Part shown: positions 1-5,558 of the stretch, piece after piece
Numbering within the stretch: position 1 is the stretch's first letter
Layout: each line of letters begins with the position of its first letter
Assembly: GCA_944323495.1 (NCBI GenBank)
Contig: CALUSZ010000198.1
Coordinates: forward strand, 1 to 5,558
From: Candidatus Gastranaerophilales bacterium
Lineage (GTDB): Bacteria; Cyanobacteriota; Vampirovibrionia; Gastranaerophilales; Gastranaerophilaceae
Direction: 5' to 3'
DNA length: 5,558 nucleotides
The notes under the pieces: generated by a model
Database searches by the model: none
The model's input: only the letters and a program-made list of their open reading frames with translations
What the model was told of the DNA's origin: nothing
Made by a program: the position numbers and the translations under genes

Positions 1-662
1 GAAGAAGAAATGTTTATCACAGGCAAATAAGATTAATTACGTCTGATGATGCAAAAGAAAAAATGAGAAAAAGACTGGATGCGACACTGAATCCGGAATT
101 GCATAAATATTATAATGATGAAGCAGATCACTGGTTTACTGTAGGACATGAAAACGGACACTCGCTCGGACCTAAATCGGGTACAGAGGGGTTAGGCAAG
201 TATAAATCTATAATTGAAGAGAATAAGGCTGATATGATATCTCTTGCAATGCTCGATGTACTGACTGAGGCCGGCATGTATACACCGGAACAAAGAAATC
301 AAATTATTGTAACTTATGCTGCTGATAATATGATGACTTCAAAGCCTACACTAAGTCAGGCTCATAGGGTGCGTTCCGTTATGCAGAATTACTACTTCAT
401 AAAAGAAGGGGCTATTGAGATCTCAAAAGATGGGGTTTTGAATGTAAATATTGATAAAATGGTGCCGACTGCAAGAAAGATGCTTGAAGAAATTATTCAA
501 GTTCAGATGAAGGGTGATTTTTCAAAGGGCGAAAAGTATGTAATGGATAACTTTGTCTGGACGCCTGAGATGGAGAAAATGGCAGAAAATATTAAAAAAG
601 TTTCTAAAACTCTTAACGGAAGAGTTGAATCTCCGCTTGCGGATAAGTTGTTGAGTGAATAA
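1..662 (+). CDS. M49-like (dipeptidyl-peptidase III-type) zinc metallopeptidase, C-terminal part, 5' end outside window
   Basis: The frame is open from position 3 to the TAA at 660-662, with no stop before the ATG at 63. The residues before that ATG (ending ...TSDDAKEK) read as normal protein, so this is a gene cut by the window edge. The zinc site is visible: HENGH at 147-161 (HExxH, two His ligands and the catalytic Glu) in the context HWFTVGHENGHSLGP, then EENKAD at 216-233, whose second Glu is the likely third ligand. Family-like sequence follows: QAHRVRSVMQNYYFIKEGAI, and a VNIDKM...ARKMLEEIIQVQMKGDF stretch near the end. Classical DPP III has HExxGH with one extra residue; the shorter HExxH followed by GLG/SLGP is, from memory, seen in a bacterial branch of M49. 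Likely role is hydrolysis of short peptides, but the substrate and cell location cannot be judged because the N-terminus is missing. The hairpin just downstream probably ends its transcript. Confidence 0.78.
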   Translation, partial: RRNVYHRQIRLITSDDAKEKMRKRLDATLNPELHKYYNDEADHWFTVGHENGHSLGPKSGTEGLGKYKSIIEENKADMISLAMLDVLTEAGMYTPEQRNQIIVTYAADNMMTSKPTLSQAHRVRSVMQNYYFIKEGAIEISKDGVLNVNIDKMVPTARKMLEEIIQVQMKGDFSKGEKYVMDNFVWTPEMEKMAENIKKVSKTLNGRVESPLADKLLSE

Positions 663-686
663 AAATCATTAAGCTTTGTAAATGCA

Positions 687-725
687 AAAACCCCCTGATA
701 GCAAAATTTATTTTCAGGGGGTTTT
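687..725 (+). terminator. Factor-independent terminator, probably bidirectional
   Basis: An inverted repeat AAAACCCCCTGA (687-698) / TCAGGGGGTTTT (714-725) forms a 12-bp stem, eight pairs of it the CCCCCTGA/TCAGGGGG core, with a 15-base AT-rich loop. The stem begins 25 bases after the metallopeptidase stop and ends in a T run, the usual intrinsic terminator layout. The matching A run on the left would give a T run on the other strand, so it could work in both directions. It separates the metallopeptidase from the coiled-coil gene, which therefore probably has its own promoter in or just after the hairpin. I could not identify convincing -35/-10 boxes there. Confidence 0.85.
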
Positions 726-744
726 GTATAGCTAAATAAAAAAT

Positions 745-750
745 AAAGGG
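745..750 (+). promoter_or_regulatory. Ribosome binding site of the coiled-coil repeat gene
   Basis: AAAGGG lies six bases before the ATG at 757 and is the only purine-rich G-containing stretch near it. It supports that start, which also yields the short leader preceding the membrane segment. Confidence 0.6.
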
Positions 751-756
751 ATTAAG

Positions 757-2829
757 ATGAAAATATTACCGATTATTCAGCAGAAATACAATTTTAAGGC
801 AGAAACACTTAATGATAACACTCAAATAGAGACACCAAAGCAGACAGTTTCGAGTTCAAAAGATATTTTTCTTGGGGCAGGGTTGCTTGCCTCTTTGGCA
901 ATTGCAGGTGTTGCTTTATACAAAAATAAAAATATGAAACAGGAATTAAACTCTCTGAAAGATAATCTTACAAAATCAGAAAAAACTGTTGAGGAGATGA
1001 AGGCAAAATTAAAAGAGGCCGAGAAGAAAATACCGCAGGTCGAGGAAAAGAAAGAGGCGGTAAAACCTCCAAAAAAAGAAAAGAATAATGACAGCAGAAT
1101 AAACAGTTTAATCGCCGAAAATAACAGATTACGCAAAGCGCTTGAACAGACGGTAAAAAAAGCGGAAGAGACTATAAATGGGGTTATAAAAGAAGCAAAT
1201 GATGTGATAAAATCTCAACAGGGTAAGCGTAAGAGCCAAGGAAAACAAAAAGAAGATTCTTCCATAAGAAAACGAGCATTGTTTAACAAGGAAAATGTGA
1301 TTGTCATCGCCCCATCAAAACGACACAAACATGTTCAAGGAGAAAATGTTATTGATATCCGTGAGTTAGCAGAGCAGTCAAAAGATGTAACGAAGGAGTC
1401 AGGGTTTGGTTTAAGAACTATTTTTAGAAATATTCAGCAGAAATATTATGAAATACTTGTAAATTATAGGGCAAAACAGGCTCAAAAACTAAAAAATCAA
1501 GACATAAAAGAGCTTGATAAAAAATACAGACAAGCCGTTGAAGCAAGCGATGCTAGGAATGCTGAATGGTTAAATGAACAACATAAGCTTAAAGAGGCAG
1601 AGTACGCCAAGTTGTTTGACGAAGCTGATATTCGCGAAGGCGAACGCATATTGGACGCAGAAGCTGCTTCAAGCCAGGCATATATTAAAGCAAGTGACGC
1701 ACGAAATGAAGAGTGGCTTAAAAAACAGCATGAACTCAAAGAAAAAGAATACGCAAAACTTTTTGATGATGCGGAACTTGCAGAACAAGAAAAACTTGTA
1801 GATGATATGGCTCGAAAAATGGATGATGAAGCTTTAGTCAGGACAAAACGTCTTAACCAAGAAGATATAGCTTGTCAAGAAGCTATTAAAGCAGGTGACG
1901 CACGTAACGAAGAGTGGCTTAAAAAACAGCACGAGCTCAAGGAAAAGGAATACGCAAAACTATTTGATGATGCGGAACTCGCAGAACAAGAAAAACTTGT
2001 GGATGATATGGCTCGCAAAATGGATGAAGAGGCTTTAGTCAGGACAAAACGTCTTAACCAAGAAGATATAGCTCGTCAAGAAGCTATTAAAGCAGGTGAC
2101 GCACGTAACGAAGAGTGGCTTAAAAAGCAGCACGAACTCAAGGAAAAAGAATACGCAAAACTATTTGATGATGCGGAACTCGCAGAACAAGAAAGACTAG
2201 TAGATGATATGGCTCGAAAAATGGATGAAGAGGCTTTGACCAGAGCAAAACATCTGGAACAAGAAGATATTGCTCGTCAAGAAGCTATTAAAGCAAGTGA
2301 CGCACGAAATGAGGAATGGCTTAAAAAGCAGCACGAACTCAAAGAAATTGAATACAATAAGTTATTTGAAAAGCTCCCAGAAGATAGTAAAACTGAAGAA
2401 TCCCAGAATATAGAACAATTTAATGAAGAAATGCGCAGATATTTACAAGATAACGGTTTGGGCTTAGTAAAATCCAATAAATTAGGAAAAGATATGCCGC
2501 CGTCGTATAGAAAAACAGGTGCTATGATTCCAGATTCAATAGAAAAATTAAAATTTATCTTTAAAAAACTAAGAAATCGGAACCATGTATTACGCCAAAA
2601 AAATCACATAATATATAAAAGGATGCAAAAAGGTTGCTGGGATAAAGATGCTGCGTTAAAAACCAGATTGTTAGTATATCCTGAAGAAGTTCAGAAAAAA
2701 ATGCACGAAAAACGCTATCATCAAATGTCCGGCTGGACGGATGCACAGTGGGATGAGGCAAAAATAACAAGAAAAGATTTTATGGAAAATAAGGGTAAAT
2801 ATATTCTTGAAGAATTAGGATTGGATTAA
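757..2829 (+). CDS. Membrane-anchored coiled-coil protein with tandem 67-residue repeats, function unknown
   Basis: A 690-residue protein I do not recognise. Layout: a short leader (1-36) starting MKILPIIQQKYNFKAE; one hydrophobic segment (about 37-55, IFLGAGLLASLAIAGVALY) followed by Lys-rich YKNKNMKQ; Lys/Glu-rich probable coiled coil (about 58-150); a basic stretch (about 153-192, including GKRKSQGKQK, IRKR and SKRHKH); then five copies of a repeat with core SDARNEEWLKKQHELKEKEY (262-540); and a Trp/Lys-rich non-repeat tail (about 541-690) ending LEELGLD. The charge pattern suggests a long, extended, helical rod. The positive residues right after the membrane segment favour a cytoplasmic C-terminal part by the positive-inside rule, but this is weak. 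There are no catalytic motifs and no cleavable signal peptide. A structural, scaffold or surface/envelope role is possible. The gene stands alone behind a terminator, and its 3' end overlaps the convergent PurD-like gene by 15 bases. Confidence 0.85.
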   Translation: MKILPIIQQKYNFKAETLNDNTQIETPKQTVSSSKDIFLGAGLLASLAIAGVALYKNKNMKQELNSLKDNLTKSEKTVEEMKAKLKEAEKKIPQVEEKKEAVKPPKKEKNNDSRINSLIAENNRLRKALEQTVKKAEETINGVIKEANDVIKSQQGKRKSQGKQKEDSSIRKRALFNKENVIVIAPSKRHKHVQGENVIDIRELAEQSKDVTKESGFGLRTIFRNIQQKYYEILVNYRAKQAQKLKNQDIKELDKKYRQAVEASDARNAEWLNEQHKLKEAEYAKLFDEADIREGERILDAEAASSQAYIKASDARNEEWLKKQHELKEKEYAKLFDDAELAEQEKLVDDMARKMDDEALVRTKRLNQEDIACQEAIKAGDARNEEWLKKQHELKEKEYAKLFDDAELAEQEKLVDDMARKMDEEALVRTKRLNQEDIARQEAIKAGDARNEEWLKKQHELKEKEYAKLFDDAELAEQERLVDDMARKMDEEALTRAKHLEQEDIARQEAIKASDARNEEWLKKQHELKEIEYNKLFEKLPEDSKTEESQNIEQFNEEMRRYLQDNGLGLVKSNKLGKDMPPSYRKTGAMIPDSIEKLKFIFKKLRNRNHVLRQKNHIIYKRMQKGCWDKDAALKTRLLVYPEEVQKKMHEKRYHQMSGWTDAQWDEAKITRKDFMENKGKYILEELGLD
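865..921 (+). other. Predicted transmembrane segment of the repeat protein
   Basis: Codons 37-55 encode 19 uncharged residues rich in Leu, Ala, Ile and Gly (IFLGAGLLASLAIAGVALY), bounded by SSSKD before and KNKNMK after. It is the only such stretch in this otherwise very polar protein. It lies 36 residues in, behind a polar leader, so it looks like a membrane anchor and not a cleaved signal peptide. Confidence 0.75.
1540..2376 (+). repeat. In-frame tandem repeat array, 201-bp unit, five copies
   Basis: Copy 1 is 1540-1686 (147 bp, 49 residues, the most diverged); copy 2 is 1687-1887, copy 3 is 1888-2088 and copy 4 is 2089-2289 (each exactly 201 bp, 67 residues); copy 5 is a partial at 2290-2376 (29 residues). 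Each begins (K/E)A(S/G)DAR and carries EWL..QH.LKE.EY.KLF. Copies 2 and 3 differ at roughly 14 of 201 bases and copies 3 and 4 at roughly 17, by my hand count, many at third codon positions. Full copies also share MARKMD(D/E)EAL and QEDIA.QEAI. Unit lengths are multiples of three, so copy-number change keeps the frame. Confidence 0.95.
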
Positions 2830-3612
2830 ATTGATTTCGTCCAGCTTCTGGTAAATTGCTGAATTTAGAAGATAGATGAAATCTATATTAATATTTAAAT
2901 CCGGAAGGTTAGATGAAAATCCCAGATTATAGACATTTCCATTCGATATAATCAGTTTAGAGATTAAAAATCCGATAAATTTAATCTTTTCTCCAACAAG
3001 GAGTGAGCATAGTCTGTTTGAGTATTCCTGAATTAAAATATTATCAGAAAAGCTCAAAAGGTTTTTGCCGTCAAATAGAGACACCAGGCTTATAGAATCT
3101 CCTTCAATAAATTCTTCAAGAAATATCGATTTTGCAAGTTCTTCTGATTGTCTGGTGATTTTTTCTCTTATTTCAATAATTTCATCCAGTGAGTTTCCTG
3201 TTTCACAAAATCCGTCAGCTCTCACAACAACAGGAAATTTTACAGGATATGCAAGTTTTTTTGGAGTTAGTATGTTGTACTTATGGAGCAGCTCTCGTGC
3301 GAATTTGTTAGATAAAATAAGTTTATCGCCTTGCGTATTTAATGCAAAACAGTTAACAAGATTTCTTCTTAAAACATCTGCAATTCCTTGCAAAATCCAC
3401 TTTTCGTTTTCTGCTATAACCATATCAACTTTTAGCGCTCTGCACTTTTGGGCAAGTTCTTGGAATGCATTAAATCTTACACTGACAGTTCCTGAAATAT
3501 CCTCTTCCGATGTAATATAGAGCTTATTCAGGAATTTAGATTTAATGAGCAAAGGTAATGTTTTTCCCTCGCCTGCAATTAGGATGTTCAGCTTTCGATT
3601 TTCAACACCCAC
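2815..3612 (-). CDS. PurD-like (GAR synthetase-related) shortened ATP-grasp protein, probably not a standard PurD
   Basis: 265 residues starting at GTG, chosen because a strong Shine-Dalgarno lies eight bases upstream. Similarity to phosphoribosylamine-glycine ligase is seen in order: N-terminal LNILIAGEGK (8-17), SNKFARELLHKYNILTP (101-117, resembling the SKxFAKxxMxxxxIPT region), PVVVRADG (127-134, like PVVVKADG) and IFLEEFIEGD (163-172, like VxIEEFLxGE). Family members usually have about 420 residues. Here the stretch between the ATP-grasp halves (DHKRxxDGDxGPNTGGMG) is absent, the C-terminal domain is missing, the ADGLAAGKGV glycine loop reads ADGFCETGNS, and the position of the metal-binding EFNxRFGDPE reads NLGFSSNLPD. 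It probably keeps the fold and perhaps nucleotide binding, but normal GAR synthesis looks unlikely. It is the last gene of the glgA unit. The frame is uninterrupted, so it does not look like a fresh pseudogene. The assignment was made by eye. Confidence 0.7.
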   Translation of the reverse strand: MGVENRKLNILIAGEGKTLPLLIKSKFLNKLYITSEEDISGTVSVRFNAFQELAQKCRALKVDMVIAENEKWILQGIADVLRRNLVNCFALNTQGDKLILSNKFARELLHKYNILTPKKLAYPVKFPVVVRADGFCETGNSLDEIIEIREKITRQSEELAKSIFLEEFIEGDSISLVSLFDGKNLLSFSDNILIQEYSNRLCSLLVGEKIKFIGFLISKLIISNGNVYNLGFSSNLPDLNINIDFIYLLNSAIYQKLDEINLIQS

Positions 3613-4090
3613 TGCAATTCCCTCCTGAGCAGCCGTTACATTTGGATTGACTTTTGATAAGAGTTTTTATGTCAATCACTTCATTTTTTAAGATTTTTTC
3701 TATAATCAAAGGATATAATGTTTGTTCCAGATACAAGAGTTCCTGCTCAATGTCGTCAAAATGTGCCTCATTTGGTATAAATACAGGGTACTGGGCTATA
3801 ATTCTATGGGGATTCGTGTAATAAAAAGTTAATCCGGTAACCTTTACTCCTGCAATAATGGCCTGTTTTACAGGCTCATTAGTAAAAAATGCTGGAAGCA
3901 GCGAATGGTGAACTTTTAAAATGTTCAAAGAGCCCGAATAACCGAAATTAACATCAACTATCAAATCAAATGTTTTTAACTCATCAGAATCTTTATCAAA
4001 ACAAACAATTTCGCAGTTTTCTTTTAGTCGTCCGATGATTGCGTCTATTGTCGGTGTGTAATTAGAATAAAGGATTGCCAGTTTCTTCAT
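3602..4090 (-). CDS. PurN-like formyltransferase-fold protein with altered active site and Cys-rich tail
   Basis: 162 residues, against about 190-215 for PurN (phosphoribosylglycinamide formyltransferase). Similarity: the N-terminal LAILYSNYTPTIDAIIGRL (4-22, like IAVLxSGxGSNLQAII), ILKVHHSLLPAF (57-68, like LNIHPSLLPxF), QAIIAGVKVTGLTFYY (76-91) and QTLYPLIIEKIL (123-134, like the EHxxYPxxI helix). Of the PurN catalytic triad (Asn106, His108, Asp144 in E. coli numbering), the Asn aligns with Lys59, the His is kept as His61, and the TDELDGGPVI loop holding the Asp is shortened to TNPHRII (92-98). The classical formyl transfer therefore looks unlikely; a changed reaction or a binding role is more plausible. 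It ends in a CX2CX4CX2C tail. The ATG lies four bases after the glgA stop with no clear Shine-Dalgarno, so translation is probably coupled to glgA. It overlaps the PurD-like gene by 11 bases. Confidence 0.72.
   Translation of the reverse strand: MKKLAILYSNYTPTIDAIIGRLKENCEIVCFDKDSDELKTFDLIVDVNFGYSGSLNILKVHHSLLPAFFTNEPVKQAIIAGVKVTGLTFYYTNPHRIIAQYPVFIPNEAHFDDIEQELLYLEQTLYPLIIEKILKNEVIDIKTLIKSQSKCNGCSGGNCSGC
3605..3640 (-). other. Four-cysteine tail of the PurN-like protein (CX2CX4CX2C)
   Basis: The last 12 residues of the PurN-like protein are CNGCSGGNCSGC, with cysteines at 151, 154, 159 and 162, the last just before the stop. The spacing suits binding of zinc or an iron-sulfur cluster, or disulfide/redox chemistry. 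Ordinary PurN has no such tail. The codons also contain the ribosome binding site of the next gene. Confidence 0.8.
3621..3626 (-). promoter_or_regulatory. Shine-Dalgarno of the PurD-like gene, inside the upstream coding region
   Basis: A perfect AGGAGG on the minus strand stands eight bases before the GTG start at 3612. It lies within the Ser-Gly-Gly codons of the cysteine tail of the PurN-like gene. It settles the GTG as start and shows the two proteins are made from one message in a coupled way. Confidence 0.85.
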
Positions 4091-4094
4091 GGCA

Positions 4095-5540
4095 CTATTT
4101 TAGCACGAGCTGTTTGTACATCTCAAGATATTTCTTAGCACTCTCTTTCCAGCTGAAATCAGCTATCATAGCGCTCTTGCGCATAGCATTTAAGGTGTAT
4201 TTATCATTATAAACGTACATAGCGGTTAAAATAGCATCTTTCATCGCCCAGCCGTCATAACCCCAGAATTTGAATCCGGTTGAGTTGTCGAGCGGATATC
4301 CTGTCACGGTATCTTCAAGCCCGCCGGTTGCTCTTACTATCGGAAGTGAGCCAAAGTGCATAGCAATCAATTGAGAAAGACCGCAAGGCTCGAATCTGGA
4401 TGGCATCAAGAAAAAGTCGCTTCCTGCATAGATTAAGTTTGCTAAATCGCCTCTGTAGCCGACGTAGGCTCTAATATTCGGCGTGTTGTTAGAAAGCCAG
4501 ATGAACAAATTCTCGTAGGATTTGTCTCCGGAGCCTAAAAATACAAAATCCGCATCAAGGTGCTGCAAATCTCCTTCAACCTGACGGATTAAGTCCAGCC
4601 CCTTTTGTTCTACAAGACGAGAAATCAAAGCTATCAGAGGTCTTGACGGATTATACTTGAGCCCGAATTCTTCTAAAACTTTCTTTTTATTTGCTTCTTT
4701 GTTTTCTACAGAATTTACATCATAATTTTTTACAAGTGTTTTATCCGTTTTCGGGTTGAATACATCGTAGTCTATTCCGTTCACGATTCCGACGAGTTTA
4801 TCAGTGTGGCCTCTCAGCGTATAATCCATACCTTCGCCATACTCGCCTGTCAGAATCTCTCTTGCGTAATTTGGAGATACGGCAACAATTCTATCAGAAT
4901 AATTGATTGCACCTTTCATCCAGTTAACACGGCCGTAGTGTTCGCAGCCCCATTCATTGAATACGATATCTTTGCGCATATTGGCAAAATCAAGAATATC
5001 TTCAAACCAAACTCCTTGATAAGCAAGATTATGAATCTCAAAAACATTTTTAGTCTTAGACCAAAATTCATCAAACTTGTAATTCGCCTTAATATAAAGA
5101 GGTATCATAGCTGTGTGCCAATCATTGGAGTGAATGATATCCGCTCTAAAATTGAGCTGTTTTGCGTATTCCAATGTAGCAAGAGAAAAAGCTATATATC
5201 TTTCGTGTTCATATCTGGGATCAAGCCAGCGGGGATAAACCTCTTGAAAACAAGAAAAATACCAATCATTCTGAACAAAAAACACATTTATATCAGTTCC
5301 CGGAAGCTTTGCGATATGAAGCTTAAACCTCTGCGGCGAAGAACCGAAGGTAATCCACATCTCGGAGTTTTCAAGCTCTTTTAGTCCCCATCTGTTGTAA
5401 TCAATACATCCGTGGAGCGGAGTAAAAATAGCAATCTCTGCATCTTTTTCCAATGCTTTCGGCAAACTTCCCATAACATCTGATAAACCGCCTGCCTTAG
5501 AAAACGGAGAAACTTCCGCAGCTGCATACAATATTTTCAT
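4095..5540 (-). CDS. glgA: Glycogen synthase (ADP-glucose type, GT5)
   Basis: A complete 481-residue protein, the normal length for bacterial GlgA (about 475-490). It transfers glucose from ADP-glucose to the non-reducing end of alpha-1,4-glucan in the cytoplasm. Motifs in order: SKAGGLSDV (14-22, with the nucleotide-sugar-binding Lys15), HSNDWHTAMIP (137-147), EIHNLAYQG (168-176), VSPNYAREI (221-229), VNGIDYDVF (253-261), SRLVEQKGLDLI (307-318, linker into the C-terminal Rossmann domain with Arg308 and Lys313), PSRFEPCGLSQL (380-391, with catalytic Glu384) and TGGLEDTV (405-412). All expected residues are present, so it should be active. The start is supported by AGGAG nine bases upstream. 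It is the first visible gene of the minus-strand unit; its promoter, or further upstream genes, lie beyond the right edge. Confidence 0.97.
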   Translation of the reverse strand: MKILYAAAEVSPFSKAGGLSDVMGSLPKALEKDAEIAIFTPLHGCIDYNRWGLKELENSEMWITFGSSPQRFKLHIAKLPGTDINVFFVQNDWYFSCFQEVYPRWLDPRYEHERYIAFSLATLEYAKQLNFRADIIHSNDWHTAMIPLYIKANYKFDEFWSKTKNVFEIHNLAYQGVWFEDILDFANMRKDIVFNEWGCEHYGRVNWMKGAINYSDRIVAVSPNYAREILTGEYGEGMDYTLRGHTDKLVGIVNGIDYDVFNPKTDKTLVKNYDVNSVENKEANKKKVLEEFGLKYNPSRPLIALISRLVEQKGLDLIRQVEGDLQHLDADFVFLGSGDKSYENLFIWLSNNTPNIRAYVGYRGDLANLIYAGSDFFLMPSRFEPCGLSQLIAMHFGSLPIVRATGGLEDTVTGYPLDNSTGFKFWGYDGWAMKDAILTAMYVYNDKYTLNAMRKSAMIADFSWKESAKKYLEMYKQLVLK

Positions 5541-5549
5541 AATTTTATA

Positions 5550-5554
5550 CTCCT
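5550..5554 (-). promoter_or_regulatory. Ribosome binding site of glgA
   Basis: AGGAG on the minus strand lies nine bases before the ATG at 5540. It confirms the start that gives the canonical MKILYAAAEVSPFSKAGGL N-terminus. Confidence 0.8.
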
Positions 5555-5558
5555 ACTC

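Noticed and set aside
63..65. ATG at 63 as the true start of the first gene
   Set aside because: The frame stays open to the left edge, the residues before it fit the protein, and no clear ribosome site precedes it; the zinc domain would begin far too early for an M49-type protein.
774..1445. Shared 15-base stretch TATTCAGCAGAAATA at 774-788 and 1431-1445
   Set aside because: Both copies encode IQQKY but the flanks do not match; it is too short to claim a duplication.
1540..2376. CRISPR array or non-coding satellite
   Set aside because: Units are 201 bp, in frame, without spacers, and translate into one continuous charged helix.
1497..2477. Open frames on the minus strand across the repeat array (1497-1739 and 2277-2477)
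   Set aside because: They repeat because the coding repeats do, give Ser/Leu-rich antisense-type products, and lack ribosome sites; they are shadows of the coiled-coil gene.
2842..2852. Small inverted repeat CCAG-CTT-CTGG after the coiled-coil gene as a terminator
   Set aside because: The stem has only four pairs, no T run follows, and it lies within the PurD-like coding region.
3065..3520. Plus-strand open frame of 151 codons opposite the PurD-like gene
   Set aside because: Its product is Ser/Phe-rich low-information antisense sequence, while the minus-strand frame shows PurD similarity and a strong ribosome site.
2815..3612. PurD-like gene as a frameshifted fragment of a full purD
   Set aside because: The DNA after its stop is the coiled-coil gene on the other strand, with no remaining PurD sequence; the losses are also internal, and start and ribosome site are good.
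4806..5384. Plus-strand open frame of 192 codons opposite glgA
   Set aside because: It lies fully within the unmistakable glycogen synthase gene and shows no family motifs.

Overview
The window is AT-rich, tightly packed bacterial DNA with four genes: two on the plus strand in the left half and three-gene minus-strand transcription unit content (three of the five coding regions) in the right half, giving five coding regions in all. The overall look (AT-rich codon use, a GT5 glycogen synthase, and a protein opening with a short Lys/Ile/Asn/Phe-rich leader followed by a membrane segment and long charged helices) suggests a gut Gastranaerophilales (Melainabacteria/Vampirovibrionota) bacterium. 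That assignment is an inference from style and not proven by a marker gene.

Plus strand, left to right. (1) Positions 1-662 hold the C-terminal part of an M49-like (dipeptidyl-peptidase III-type) zinc metallopeptidase; its reading frame runs off the left edge, so the ATG at 63 is internal. (2) A GC-rich hairpin at 687-725 looks like a factor-independent terminator. (3) Positions 757-2829 encode a 690-residue membrane-anchored coiled-coil protein with a tandem array of near-identical 67-residue units. I do not recognise a function for it.

Minus strand, right to left. (4) glgA (5540-4095) encodes a complete glycogen synthase. Four bases after its stop begins (5) a 162-residue PurN-like formyltransferase-fold protein (4090-3602) with altered catalytic residues and a four-cysteine tail. 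Its end overlaps by 11 bases with (6) a 265-residue PurD-like ATP-grasp protein (3612-2815), shortened and lacking the expected metal ligands. The spacing argues for one transcript and translational coupling. The last gene overlaps tail-to-tail by 15 bases with the coiled-coil gene.

The most interesting content is the glgA-linked pair of diverged homologues of two consecutive-pathway purine enzymes (GAR synthetase and GAR transformylase). Both have intact frames and good translation signals but look catalytically altered, which suggests a repurposed two-protein module. The repeat protein is the second point of interest. No RNA gene, mobile element, CRISPR array or origin was seen, and no stretch over 300 bases lacks a gene.
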